DNA of 64,000 nucleotides from Acidobacteriota bacterium (GTDB taxonomy: Bacteria; Acidobacteriota; Vicinamibacteria; Fen-336), in contig JAJDNS010000197.1 in the NCBI GenBank assembly GCA_022340585.1, forward strand, positions 1 through 64,000, in the 5' to 3' direction. The first letter of the stretch is position 1, and every line of letters begins with the position of its first letter. Positions 35,222 to 45,123 of this stretch are shown piece by piece. The position numbers and the translations under genes are program-made. The notes under the pieces are model-generated. The model was given only the letters and a program-made list of their open reading frames with translations. It ran no database searches and was not told the origin of the DNA.

Positions 35222-36919
35222 ATGAGTAGCCGCGACAGCACCGCCGCCCCGCTCGAAGCGGGCCGAGCATCGCTCGGCCACGTCGACGTCCTCGCCGTGG
35301 GCGCTCTCCTGGCCGGTCTCGTCCTCTACGTCCACTCCGCTCTGGATCTCGGGGCGCGTCCCGAGGAGGACGCGGCGATGCTCCTGCGGTACTCGGAGCA
35401 CCTGGCCCGGGGCCACGGGATCGTCTGGAACCAGGGCGAGGCCCCGGTGGACGGCGCCACCGACTTCCTCTTCATGGTCCTGGTGGCCCTCCTCCATCGG
35501 CTCGGCCTCGGGCTCGAGACCGCGGCGCGGTCGATCGGCCTCGTCGCCCACGCGCTGACGGTGATCGGCATCTACCTGGGTCCCCGCGTCCTGTTCGGGT
35601 GTGCCCCGCCCCTCGCCTTCCTCGGGGGGGCGTTTCTGGCCGTGGGGCCCGGCTTGCGGCACCTGGCCGCGAGCTACGGGACCCCCTTGTTTGCCCTCTG
35701 GGCCCTGGTCGCCTTTCTGGTCGCCGCGAGGCTCGCCCTGACCGTCGACCACGCCCTCGCCCGCCCGGCCCGCCTCTTCGCGCTCGCCTCCCTCGGCCTG
35801 GGCCTCGCCCGACCGGAGGGAGTGTTTCTCGGCGGCTTCCTGCTCCTCTCCGTGCTCGTCGCTCGCCGGGGCGAAGGGCTGGGGGTCATCGCGGGATGGT
35901 ACCTGGGCGTGCTCCTGACCCTGGGCCTCGCGTACTTCGTCTGGCGGTGGCACTACTTCGGCTACCCGCTGCCCAATCCCTTCTACAAGAAGGGTGGAGG
36001 GGTGCTCCACCTCCACTCGCTGCGCAAGGCGTGGGAGGACCTCTGGACGCTCAGCCTCCCCTTCTCTCTCGTCGTCCTCGCCGGCCTCCTGGCACCGCGC
36101 GCGCGCCGATGGGCCGCGTTCACCGCGATCCCGGTGGCGCTCTTCGTCGCCCTCTGGGTCCTGATCTCGAACGAGACGAACTACGTGGCGCGGTTCCGCT
36201 ACCCCGTTCTCCCACTCATCCTCGTCGGGTGGGTGCCGGTGGCCCAGGCTCTCGGGCGGCGCCACCCGTGGTGGAGGCGACTCCGGGGCGGGGCCGGGTG
36301 GATCGCGTGCCTCGCCGTGAGCGCCACCCTCGTCGGCTGGCAGCACCAGCGATACCGGGAGATCACCCCGCGGCCCATGGGACTCCACGAGGCCGCGGTG
36401 ATGCTGAGCGGCTACGCAGACCGCAACTTCACGCTGGCCACGACCGAGGCGGGGCTCCTTCCCTTCTACTCGGGCTGGCGCGCGGTGGACGCCTGGGGGC
36501 TCAACGACGCCTTCATCGCCCACCGCGGCGGGATCACCGAGGAGTACCTCGACCGCTACCGGCCCGAGCTCATCGTGTTCCACGCCTTCTTCTCGCCGGA
36601 CACCCCCCAGGACGGCCCGCGGGTGGAGAACCGCTCCCTCGGGCCGGCGTGGTACCGCATGGTCATGACGCTGAAGCGCTACGCCGAAGCCCGCGACTAC
36701 GTGCTCGCAGCCGTCTACGGTCTCAACGACCGGGACACGCACTGGTACTACGTGCGCGCGGGCTTCCCGCAGAGCGCGGAGATCGTCCACCGGATTCGCG
36801 CCCTGCACTACGCGTGGGACGGTCAGCCCACCATCGACTTCGCGGCCGGCGAGCGCCAGACCGTGCCGGAGAGCGCCGAGGAACCGCCCCGCGGTCTCGA
36901 CGCCCCCTCCCGGCAGTGA
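35222..36919 (+). CDS. GT-C-type membrane glycosyltransferase (AftB/LA_2490-like)
   Basis: The product is 565 aa with about nine hydrophobic helices. The first large extracytoplasmic loop has EEDAAMLLRYSEHLARGHGIVWNQGEAPVDGATDF. This matches a recurrent motif (E/D-D..LRY..N.a.GHG.VWN.GE.PVEG.T.F) in polyprenyl-phosphate-dependent membrane transferases such as arabinofuranosyltransferase AftB and leptospiral LA_2490. RPEGVFLGG and YFGYPLPNPFYKK are also typical. The acidic pair in the first loop is the predicted catalytic site. A soluble C-terminal domain follows the last helix. It would transfer a sugar from a lipid carrier outside the inner membrane. Donor and acceptor are unknown. Confidence 0.82.
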   Translation: MSSRDSTAAPLEAGRASLGHVDVLAVGALLAGLVLYVHSALDLGARPEEDAAMLLRYSEHLARGHGIVWNQGEAPVDGATDFLFMVLVALLHRLGLGLETAARSIGLVAHALTVIGIYLGPRVLFGCAPPLAFLGGAFLAVGPGLRHLAASYGTPLFALWALVAFLVAARLALTVDHALARPARLFALASLGLGLARPEGVFLGGFLLLSVLVARRGEGLGVIAGWYLGVLLTLGLAYFVWRWHYFGYPLPNPFYKKGGGVLHLHSLRKAWEDLWTLSLPFSLVVLAGLLAPRARRWAAFTAIPVALFVALWVLISNETNYVARFRYPVLPLILVGWVPVAQALGRRHPWWRRLRGGAGWIACLAVSATLVGWQHQRYREITPRPMGLHEAAVMLSGYADRNFTLATTEAGLLPFYSGWRAVDAWGLNDAFIAHRGGITEEYLDRYRPELIVFHAFFSPDTPQDGPRVENRSLGPAWYRMVMTLKRYAEARDYVLAAVYGLNDRDTHWYYVRAGFPQSAEIVHRIRALHYAWDGQPTIDFAAGERQTVPESAEEPPRGLDAPSRQ

Positions 36920-36923
36920 GGCG

Positions 36924-37697
<774 letters not shown>

Positions 37698-38495
37698 CTA
37701 GATCTGCGAGTAGCCTGTCGGCTCCAGGAAGGTGTTCGTGATCTTCGACACCGTGTCCTCGTACTTCGGCAGGGCCTTCATGCGATTCCACTCGGGATGC
37801 TCTCCGAACGCCTGCCAATGCGCTTTGTGGGCATCCCGGTCGGCGGCCGAGAGCATGTAGGCGAGGTGGGGCAGGTCCTCCCCGACGAGCGCTTCCCCGT
37901 AGAAGACGGGGCCCAGCCCCGTGTCTCGCATGACCTGGATCTCGCCGCTGTTGAACATGTCCACCTTCAACGCCGCCTTCTCCTCGGTGTGGCTCTCGTA
38001 GATTCTCAGCTCGAACATGCGAGCCCGCGCCTGAGCCGTCTGCTCGGGCATCTCGATCACCGGCATTCCCGCGAACGCCTTGTAGAGCCGACTCTGGATC
38101 CTCGAGAACACGGGATCGTCCTTCGGGACCGCGAAGTGCTCCCGGGCCGCCGCCTGATACTCCCCGTCGGCGAGAAGCGTGGGGTTCAGCGCGGCGAGAC
38201 GGTCCAGAGTCGGGTATGGAATCAGGACGTAGAGGGAGTGGTCGTCCGGCTGGTCGATGTTGGTGAACACCCCGATGCGGTCCAGGCCCATCCGTCCGAG
38301 AGCGGGCACGAGGGCCCTCTCGAGGTAGGCGCCCATCCTCTGCTTCTTGTCCGCGTCCGCGGTTCGATAGACCCGGAGCTCGTAGAACTCCTGCCGTGTC
38401 CCCGCCTCCGCTCCCACGGCCTCCTTCGCCCCGGCCACCGCAGCGAGTGCAGTCGAGGCCTGCAGGAAGCGTCTGCGATCGATGGATCTCGTCAT
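37698..38495 (-). CDS. Tat-exported NIPSNAP-family protein
   Basis: The product is 265 aa from ATG 38495, chosen for GAGGGG 5-6 nt upstream. An earlier in-frame start has no such site. Residues 3-11 (RSIDRRRFLQ) form a twin-arginine signal, with cleavage near VGAEAG. Two ferredoxin-like NIPSNAP units follow: FYELRVYRTAD..., and MFELRIYESHTEEKA.. with KVDMFNSGEIQVMRDTGLGPVFYG. The family has no established enzyme activity. Tat-exported copies are common in Acidobacteria and Planctomycetes. It is the first gene of a two-gene operon with the BDH2-like SDR. Confidence 0.85.
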   Translation of the reverse strand: MTRSIDRRRFLQASTALAAVAGAKEAVGAEAGTRQEFYELRVYRTADADKKQRMGAYLERALVPALGRMGLDRIGVFTNIDQPDDHSLYVLIPYPTLDRLAALNPTLLADGEYQAAAREHFAVPKDDPVFSRIQSRLYKAFAGMPVIEMPEQTAQARARMFELRIYESHTEEKAALKVDMFNSGEIQVMRDTGLGPVFYGEALVGEDLPHLAYMLSAADRDAHKAHWQAFGEHPEWNRMKALPKYEDTVSKITNTFLEPTGYSQI

Positions 38496-38623
38496 CACAC
38501 CCCTCACGCTCATGGTCAGACCGTCCGTTCCGTTGCTCCCAGGCGCGGACACCTCCGAGGGGGTCCCGTCCCGTGGCCGAATGCTATGCGAATATGGGCC
38601 CCGTAGGGAACCAGGGGGGCGAC

Positions 38624-40204
38624 ATGCCGCAGCTCGAGCGACCGCCGGCCGGGACCGCCGCGGATCCGTTCGCGGCCCTCGGAGGGAACCGATCCGACTG
38701 CCTGTCGGTTCGCGACGATCGTCTGTTCGTGGAGGACTGCGACGCGGCTGGCCTCGTCGAGCGGTTCGGCTCCCCGATCTTCGTCACGTCGGAGACCCAG
38801 CTCCGGGCCAACGTCCGGCGCTTCCGTCAAGCGTTCGAGGGTGCCTGGCCCGACGGTCCCGTGGACGTCCTGCCGGCGTTCAAGGCGAACACCACGCTGG
38901 CCACGCGTCACATCCTCAGCGACGAAGGGGCGGGCGCCGATGTCTACTCGCCCCAGGAGCTCACCGGCGTCCTGGGCACCGGTGTCGACCCTGAGCGGGT
39001 GTCGGTCAATGGCGGAGGAAAGAGCCGGGAGCACCTCCGGGACTGCGTGGGCGCCGGGGTGCGGATCACCGTGGAGGACGTGCACGAGATCGACCTCGTC
39101 CAGGAGGTCGCGGCCGAGCTGGGCGCCACGGCCCGCATCCGGTTCCGGGTCAAGCCGGTGGTCCCCGGGCTCTGGCGGCGCACCGACTTCAGCCAGCTCA
39201 CGGTGCCCATCGACCTCGGCATCCAGGTCTACAAGTCGGGGATCCCCCCGGAGTACCTCGTCGACATGGGGCACCGAGTCTTCGACATGCCCAACGTCGA
39301 GCTGGTGGGTCTGCACCTGCACGCCGGGCGGCACCACCCCAGCCTCTGGTTCTGGCGGGGGCTCATGACCCACTACGCCCGGCTCATCGGCGAGCTAAGC
39401 CGGGCCTGGGACGGCTGGCGACCCTCCGAGATCGACGTCGGCGGCGGCATGGCCAGCCCCCGCGACCCCCACAACAGGGAGTTTCCCCGCTCCGAGTTCA
39501 TCGCGACCGCTCTCGGGTACCCGTTCCTGGTTGCCTTGAGGTCCCTGGGAGACCGGCTCTACCACGCCGCCCTGTCGAGGATCGTGACGGCGCTGACGAA
39601 GCCCCCGGAGCCGGAGACGCCGCCGACCCTCGAGGCGTATGCCGCCACGATCGCGGGGACCCTGCGGGGCGAGCTCCACCGCCAGGGCGTGCCCACCGAA
39701 GGCGTCCGCCTCCAGACCGAGCCGGGACGAGCCCTCTACGGCGACACCGGCGTGCACCTGGCGCGCGTGAAGGTGGTGAAGCGCCAAACGCAGCCGATCC
39801 CCTACTGCTGGGTCCTCACCGACACGACCGTCTTCTTTCTTGCCGGCGGTGTCCTGGAGCACAACCGCCACCCGCTCGTGGTCGCCAACCGGGCCGCCGA
39901 GGCGGCGACGATGTCGGCCGACGTCGTGGGCCACTCCTGCTACGCCGACCAGATCGTCCTGGGCGCTCGCCTTCCCGCCGTCGAGGCAGGAGATGTCCTC
40001 GCGATCCTCGAGACCGGGGCCTACCAGGAGTCATCGGCGTCCAACTTCAACGCACTGCCCCGACCGGCAACGGTGCTCGTCCACGGGGCCGATGCCGAGA
40101 TCGTCAAGACGGCGGAGAGCGGAGACGACGTCTACGCCCGGGACCGCGTTCCCGATCGAGTGCGGACGTCTCCCCGGGGTGTCCGGCCGGAGACCGGCGC
40201 GTGA
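38624..40204 (+). CDS. PLP-dependent decarboxylase-fold protein (DapDC/LysA-like)
   Basis: The product is 526 aa from ATG 38624, with CAGGGGGGC 4 nt upstream. An in-frame ATG at 38594 is less well served. It has the alanine-racemase-type barrel with PLP lysine in VLPAFKANTT and GADVYSPQELTG. VGLHLHAGRH holds the cofactor-stacking histidine, and the C-terminal barrel has EPGRALYGDTG and GHSCYADQIVLGARLP with the partner-subunit cysteine. An insertion of about 60 residues (FPRSEFIATALGYPFLVALR...) separates the domains and is absent from ordinary LysA. The substrate could be diaminopimelate, a polyamine precursor or another D/L-amino acid. Its stop overlaps the start of the next gene. Confidence 0.8.
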   Translation: MPQLERPPAGTAADPFAALGGNRSDCLSVRDDRLFVEDCDAAGLVERFGSPIFVTSETQLRANVRRFRQAFEGAWPDGPVDVLPAFKANTTLATRHILSDEGAGADVYSPQELTGVLGTGVDPERVSVNGGGKSREHLRDCVGAGVRITVEDVHEIDLVQEVAAELGATARIRFRVKPVVPGLWRRTDFSQLTVPIDLGIQVYKSGIPPEYLVDMGHRVFDMPNVELVGLHLHAGRHHPSLWFWRGLMTHYARLIGELSRAWDGWRPSEIDVGGGMASPRDPHNREFPRSEFIATALGYPFLVALRSLGDRLYHAALSRIVTALTKPPEPETPPTLEAYAATIAGTLRGELHRQGVPTEGVRLQTEPGRALYGDTGVHLARVKVVKRQTQPIPYCWVLTDTTVFFLAGGVLEHNRHPLVVANRAAEAATMSADVVGHSCYADQIVLGARLPAVEAGDVLAILETGAYQESSASNFNALPRPATVLVHGADAEIVKTAESGDDVYARDRVPDRVRTSPRGVRPETGA

Positions 40205-40593
40205 CTCACGACACCACCATCTGGGTCATCGCCGGCCTCGAGGTGACCGCGGCCCTCGGCATCGCCCTCTTCTGGGTCACGTGGTTCCGCGAGGAGCACG
40301 ACCAGGACTGGCTGCCCGCGGGATACGTTCAGCACGAGCGCGTGTTCGTCTTCCCCGATGCCCTCCTCGCCGCGTTGCTGGCGCTCTCGGCCGTCCTCCT
40401 CGTGGCCGGGTCGCCCCTGGGCCGCTCCCTCTCCCTCGTGTGCGCCGGGATGCTGGCATTCCTCGGGATCATCGACGCCGCCTACTTCTGGCAGACCGGG
40501 CTCTTCGCCCGGGACAGGGGTGGGGTTGCCAACGCCGCGGTGGTGGTGGGAGTGCTGGCCCTCAGCCTCGTCCTGCTCGTCGCCTTCGGCTGA
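40201..40593 (+). CDS. Small integral membrane protein
   Basis: The product is 130 aa. Its GTG start overlaps the upstream stop (GTGA), so the two are translationally coupled. Four hydrophobic segments are visible: WVIAGLEVTAALGIALFWVTW, ALLAALLALSAVLLVAG, LVCAGMLAFLGIIDAAYFW and AAVVVGVLALSLVLLVAF. A charged loop EEHDQDWLPAGYVQHERVF lies after the first. No family recognised. The coupling suggests it works with the PLP enzyme, perhaps as a membrane partner or transporter subunit. Confidence 0.75.
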   Translation: MTHDTTIWVIAGLEVTAALGIALFWVTWFREEHDQDWLPAGYVQHERVFVFPDALLAALLALSAVLLVAGSPLGRSLSLVCAGMLAFLGIIDAAYFWQTGLFARDRGGVANAAVVVGVLALSLVLLVAFG

Positions 40594-40666
40594 TCTCGGC
40601 CGCGGGGCGCACGCCACCGGGCCAGCGGTCACAGGGGTATACGGCGAAACAACCCTCGACGTTCCA

Positions 40667-40692
40667 GGAACTTTCAACGGTTCCCGTGCGTT
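40667..40692 (+). promoter_or_regulatory. Candidate ECF-sigma promoter (GGAACTT-N15-CGTT)
   Basis: GGAACTT at 40667-40673 and CGTT at 40689-40692 with a 15-nt spacer match the general ECF sigma pattern. It sits 71 nt before the exporter operon. The -35 also overlaps a small palindrome (GTTCCAGGAAC). Confidence 0.35.
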
Positions 40693-40763
40693 GGACATCA
40701 CAAGTACGGGCGCCCGCACCGAGGTGGACGCCGGCAACGGACACGAAGAGGGAGCTCAGGACG

Positions 40764-41867
40764 ATGCGGAAGCGAATCATAGGAATCGGGGCGCTGGTCC
40801 TGGTGGTGGGGGCGGCCGCCGCGCTGTACAGCCGCTCCACGAACTCGCGGGCCGACGGCCTGGCCACGGTGGAGGTCGTCCGCGGCGCGGTCGCGGAGAA
40901 GGCCCTGGCCATCGGGACCATCGGGCCCGAGAAGGAGATCGCGGTCAAGAGCAAGATCTCCGGCATCGTCAAGACCTCCTACCGGGAGGTCGGAGACATC
41001 GTGAGGGCCGGCGATCCCCTGTTCGAGATCGTCCCCGACCCCACGCCCCTGGAGCTCACCCAGGCCCGGCGGGAGGCCGAGATCGCGACGAACACCTTCG
41101 AGCAGGTCCAGAAGAAGCACGCCCGCTCGAAGGCGCTGAACGAGCAGGGCATCCTCCCCGGACAGGACTGGGACGTGGCCGAGCAGGAGCTGGAGGACGC
41201 CCGCATCCGCCTCGAGATGGCCGCCGAGAAGCTGGCCCTCATCGAGAAGGGGCGCGTCCAGAACGCCCGGGCCCGGGGGGCGGCCGTGGAGTCCATCATC
41301 CGCGCCCCCACCGGGGGCATGGTCCTCGAGTTGCTGGTCAACGAGGGTGACCCGGTGGTCCCCCTGACCTCGTACCAGGCCGGGACCCCTCTCACCACCC
41401 TCGCCGACATGTCCGCCCTCGTCTTCAAGGGAACGGTGGACGAGATCGACGTGGGCAAGCTGCGGGAGGGGATGGACGCCCAGATCGAGATCGGGGCCCT
41501 GCCCGAGGCCGACGTCCAGGGGCAGGTCCACAAGATCGCCCCGAAGTCGAAGACCGAGGAGGGGGCCACCCTCTTCGACATCGAGATCGCCCTGCGGACG
41601 GTCACCGGGGTGACGCTGCGGGCCGGCTACTCGGCCAACGCCGAGATCGTCGTCCAGTCCCGGGAGAACGTGCTCCTCCTCCCCGAGCGGCTCGTGACCT
41701 TCACCGACGGACAGGCTTCGGTGGAGGTGCCGGGGGCCACCGAGGACGCCCCCCCGGTCAAGAAGGACGTGAAGGTGGGCCTCTCGGACGCCCTCAACAT
41801 CGAGGTCGTCGAAGGGCTCTCGGAGGGTGATCTCGTCATCGAGCGCCCGCCGAAGGAGATCTCCTAG
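40764..41867 (+). CDS. MacA-like periplasmic adaptor (HlyD family)
   Basis: The product is 367 aa, with GAGGGAG upstream. An N-terminal helix (RIIGIGALVLVVGAAAALY) anchors it in the inner membrane. A split lipoyl domain (GPEKEIAVKSKISGIVKTSYREVGDIVRAGDPLFEIVPDPTP and later IRAPTGGMVLELLVNEGDPV) brackets a coiled coil (about residues 85-165, EATNTFEQ... to EKLALIEKG). Beta-barrel and membrane-proximal parts follow (KGTVDEIDVGKLREGMDAQIEI). It would link the ABC permeases to an outer-membrane channel. No TolC gene is in the window. It heads the operon 40764-45075. Confidence 0.88.
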   Translation: MRKRIIGIGALVLVVGAAAALYSRSTNSRADGLATVEVVRGAVAEKALAIGTIGPEKEIAVKSKISGIVKTSYREVGDIVRAGDPLFEIVPDPTPLELTQARREAEIATNTFEQVQKKHARSKALNEQGILPGQDWDVAEQELEDARIRLEMAAEKLALIEKGRVQNARARGAAVESIIRAPTGGMVLELLVNEGDPVVPLTSYQAGTPLTTLADMSALVFKGTVDEIDVGKLREGMDAQIEIGALPEADVQGQVHKIAPKSKTEEGATLFDIEIALRTVTGVTLRAGYSANAEIVVQSRENVLLLPERLVTFTDGQASVEVPGATEDAPPVKKDVKVGLSDALNIEVVEGLSEGDLVIERPPKEIS

Positions 41868-41906
41868 TCCCCCCACGGCTCCCATCACGAACGACCGAGT
41901 GAGACC

Positions 41907-43136
41907 ATGACCTCCTTCTCCTTCCTCCGGCAGATGGCCCAGGACGTGCGCCACCAGAAGCTGCGCACGCTCCTGACCCTCCTGGGCATCACCTGGGGAA
42001 CCATCTCCGTGGCCCTCCTCGTGGCCTTCGGTGAGGGGCTCGAGGCGCAGGTCCGCAAGAGCCAGCGCGGGCTGGGCGAGGGCATCGTCATCGCGTGGGC
42101 CCAGCGCACCTCCATGCCCTGGCAGGGGCTGGGCAAGGGGCGCCCCCTCCGGGTCACCGAGGAGGACCTGGAGGCCCTGCGCCGCGAGCTCCCGGGCGTG
42201 AAGATCGCGGGTGAGTACGGACGGGGCGGGACCTTCCGACGCGAGAGGGTGCGGATCTCCCCGGGAATGACCGCCAGCAACCCGGTCTTCGGGGTGATGC
42301 GCAACCTCATCCCCGCGGCGGGGGGCCGCTACGTCAACGACCTCGACATCGATCGCAAGCGCCGGGTGACGTTCCTGGGCAACAAGCTCAAGGAGGACCT
42401 CTTCGGCGACGAGGACGCGGTGGGCCGGACGGTCATGATCGACAACGTGCCGTTCCTGGTGGTCGGGGTCATGCAGAAGAAGGCCCAGGACTCGAGCTAC
42501 GGCGGCCGCGACGAGGGCAAGGCCTTCATCCCCGACACGACCTTCAAGGGCCTGTACGGGAACCGCTACGTCGACAACTTCGTCTTCCAGCCCAGCCATC
42601 CCTCCCAGGTCCCCGAGGTGAGGCGCCGGGTCTACGAGATCCTGGGCCGCCGGCTCCAGTTCGACCCCGCGGACAAGGAGGCGATCCAGATGTGGGACAC
42701 CACCGAGGGAGAGAAGTTCTTTTCGGCCTTCTTCCTCACCTTCCGGATGTTCCTGGCGGTGATCGGGTCCTTCACCCTGATGGTGGGAGGGATCGGGGTC
42801 TCCAACATCATGTCGGTCGTCGTCGAGGAGCGCACCGGGGAGATCGGGGTCAAGCTCGCGGTGGGCGCGAAGCCCCGCTTCATCCAGGGCCAGTTCCTGG
42901 CCGAGACACTCGTGCTCACGGCCGTCGGGGGTGTCCTCGGCTTCCTGTTCACCTTCGGCGTCCTCGCGGTCTTCCCCCTCCTCGGACTCGGGGATTTCAT
43001 CGGGACCCCCACCGCCTCGCCCGTGGTCGTCCTCACCACCGCCGGCCTCCTGGGCCTCATCGGCCTCGTGGCCGGCTACTTCCCCGCCCGCCGGGCGTCC
43101 CTCCTCGACCCGGTCGTGGCCCTGAAGCTGTCATGA
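41907..43136 (+). CDS. MacB-like ABC permease 1
   Basis: The product is 409 aa. An N-terminal helix (LRTLLTLLGITWGTISVALLVAFGEGL) leads to a periplasmic MacB core domain of about 210 residues. Three C-terminal helices of the FtsX fold follow, with VGGIGVSNIMSVVVEERTGEIGVKLAVGAK, a motif that contacts the ATPase. It lacks the fused ATPase of E. coli MacB. Its stop overlaps the second permease (ATGA). Confidence 0.88.
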   Translation: MTSFSFLRQMAQDVRHQKLRTLLTLLGITWGTISVALLVAFGEGLEAQVRKSQRGLGEGIVIAWAQRTSMPWQGLGKGRPLRVTEEDLEALRRELPGVKIAGEYGRGGTFRRERVRISPGMTASNPVFGVMRNLIPAAGGRYVNDLDIDRKRRVTFLGNKLKEDLFGDEDAVGRTVMIDNVPFLVVGVMQKKAQDSSYGGRDEGKAFIPDTTFKGLYGNRYVDNFVFQPSHPSQVPEVRRRVYEILGRRLQFDPADKEAIQMWDTTEGEKFFSAFFLTFRMFLAVIGSFTLMVGGIGVSNIMSVVVEERTGEIGVKLAVGAKPRFIQGQFLAETLVLTAVGGVLGFLFTFGVLAVFPLLGLGDFIGTPTASPVVVLTTAGLLGLIGLVAGYFPARRASLLDPVVALKLS

Positions 43137-44392
43137 GAACCCTGGCCGCCGAGATCGCCCTCGTCCTCCGCCTCTTCCGGGACGACGTCGCCCACCAGCG
43201 CAAGCGGATGGGTATGACCATGTTCGCCATCGCCTGGGGCACGCTGTCCATCGTCCTGCTCCTGTCCTTCGGCGAGGGGCTCAAGCAGTCCCTGTCGGCC
43301 GGCTCCCGGGGCATGGGCGAAGGGATCGCCGTGGTCTGGCCCGGGGCCACGACGAAGGCCTGGGCCGGGCTGCCCTCGGGGCGGCCGATCCCGATCCGGG
43401 AGCAGGACGTGGCGCTGGTCCGGTCCCGGGTTCCCGCCATGTCCGGGGTGAGCGTCGAGTTCGCCCGGCAGGCGGCACTCGACGCCGGGGAGAAGTCGGT
43501 GAACACGCGGCTGCGGGGTGTCGACCCGGCGTTCGGCGAGATCCGCAACCTCTTCCCCCAGGCCGGGGGACGATTCCTCAACGAGCGGGACCTCGAGCGG
43601 AGGCGGCGGGTGGTCTTTCTCGGCGACGAGCTGGCCCGCGACCTGTTCGGCACCGAGGACGTGGTGGGCCGGACCGTCGAGATCGACCGTTCGGCCTTCC
43701 TGGTCGTGGGCGTCGCCCAGGACAAGCTCATGACCTCCATGTACAGCGGCCCCGACCGGGGCCAGGCCACCATCCCGGCCACGACCTTCAAGTCCATGTA
43801 CACCGACGCCCGCCCCGACAACATGGTCTACGCCCCGGCCAACCCGGAGCTGGGAGACACCGCCAAGGCCGAGCTCTACCGGGTCATGGGCCGCAAGTAC
43901 CGCTTCGACCCGGAGGACGAGCGGGCCCTGGGGCTCTGGGACACCCGGGAGAACCAGCGGATCACCCTGAACATCACCCTGGGCATCCAGATCTTCCTGG
44001 GGATCATCGGCGCCCTGACCCTCCTGGTGGGCGGCATGGGCGTGGCCAACATCATGTTCGCGGTGGTCAAGGAGCGCACCCGGGAGATCGGCGTGAAGAT
44101 GGCCCTGGGGGCCAAGGCCCGCCAGGTCATGCTCCCCTTCGTCCTCGAGGCCCTGCTCATGACGGTGATCGGGGGCCTCGCCGGGACCAGCCTGTCCCTC
44201 GGCCTGATCGGCCTCATCTCGATCCTGCCCCTCGAAGGCGAGGCCTTCGACTTCGTGGGGAACCCCACGTTCTCGCCGGCCATCGCCGCGGCCACTGCCC
44301 TCATCCTGGGGACAATCGGCATGGGGGCCGGCTACTTCCCGGCGCGGAGAGCGGCCTCGGTCGAACCCGCGGTTTCTCTGAGGTACGAGTGA
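43133..44392 (+). CDS. MacB-like ABC permease 2 (paralogue)
   Basis: The product is 419 aa, starting at ATG 43133 in a 4-nt overlap. It repeats the architecture of permease 1, including GEGIAVVWPGATTKAWAGLPSGRPIPI (permease 1: GEGIVIAWAQRTSMPWQGLGKGRPLRV) and VGGMGVANIMFAVVKERTREIGVKMALGAK. This shows an ancient tandem duplication. The pair probably forms a heterodimer, since only one ATPase and one adaptor gene are present. Confidence 0.88.
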   Translation: MRTLAAEIALVLRLFRDDVAHQRKRMGMTMFAIAWGTLSIVLLLSFGEGLKQSLSAGSRGMGEGIAVVWPGATTKAWAGLPSGRPIPIREQDVALVRSRVPAMSGVSVEFARQAALDAGEKSVNTRLRGVDPAFGEIRNLFPQAGGRFLNERDLERRRRVVFLGDELARDLFGTEDVVGRTVEIDRSAFLVVGVAQDKLMTSMYSGPDRGQATIPATTFKSMYTDARPDNMVYAPANPELGDTAKAELYRVMGRKYRFDPEDERALGLWDTRENQRITLNITLGIQIFLGIIGALTLLVGGMGVANIMFAVVKERTREIGVKMALGAKARQVMLPFVLEALLMTVIGGLAGTSLSLGLIGLISILPLEGEAFDFVGNPTFSPAIAAATALILGTIGMGAGYFPARRAASVEPAVSLRYE

Positions 44393-45075
44393 TGATGATC
44401 CAGATGCGCGGCATCCAGAAGGTCTACGACACCGGCCACGTGAAGGTGCGGGCCCTCAAGGGCATCGACCTCGACGTGGACCTCAGCGAGTACGTGGCGG
44501 TCGTGGGACCCTCGGGCTCGGGCAAGTCCACCCTCATGAACCTCCTCGGCTGCCTCGACACCCCCACCGCCGGGGACTACCTCCTGTCCGGTGAGAAGGT
44601 CGCGGGCCTCGACCGCAACCGCCTCGCCGAGATCCGGAACCGCCACGTGGGCTTCGTCTTCCAGAGCTTCAACCTGCTCCCCTACGCCACCGCCCTGGAG
44701 AACGTGGAGCTGCCGCTTCTCTTCGGGGGCATCTCGGCGAAGGATCGGCGGGCCCGGGCCACCGAGATGCTGGAGAAGGTGGACCTGGCCGAGCGCCTGC
44801 ACCACAGGCCCTCGGAGCTGTCCGGCGGCCAGATGCAGCGGGTGGCCATCGCCCGGGCTCTGGTGAACCGGCCCGCCATGGTCCTCGCCGACGAGCCCAC
44901 GGGCAACCTGGACTCGGCCTCGGGCCGAGCGGTGGTGGACCTCTTCGAGGAGCTCCACGCCGCGGGCCAGACCATCGTCATGATCACCCACGACATGGGC
45001 CTGGCCGACCTCGCCTCCCGGGTCGTCCAGATCCGCGACGGCGAGATCGTCGACGACCTGGAGGCCGCCGCGTAG
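44389..45075 (+). CDS. ABC ATPase of MacB/LolD type
   Basis: The product is 228 aa from GTG 44389 (ATG 44392 is possible), overlapping the permease stop. It has a Walker A (GPSGSGKSTLMN), Q-loop (FVFQSFNLL), signature (LSGGQMQRVAIARAL), Walker B (MVLADEPTGNLDS) and switch His (MITHDM). It powers the two permeases in mechanotransmission-type export of peptides, lipids or antibiotics. It is the last gene of the operon. Confidence 0.93.
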   Translation: MMMIQMRGIQKVYDTGHVKVRALKGIDLDVDLSEYVAVVGPSGSGKSTLMNLLGCLDTPTAGDYLLSGEKVAGLDRNRLAEIRNRHVGFVFQSFNLLPYATALENVELPLLFGGISAKDRRARATEMLEKVDLAERLHHRPSELSGGQMQRVAIARALVNRPAMVLADEPTGNLDSASGRAVVDLFEELHAAGQTIVMITHDMGLADLASRVVQIRDGEIVDDLEAAA

Positions 45076-45123
45076 CGGAGGGCTCGAGACCCGCGGCCCG
45101 TCATCGTCGTCCGGGTCCCGAGA

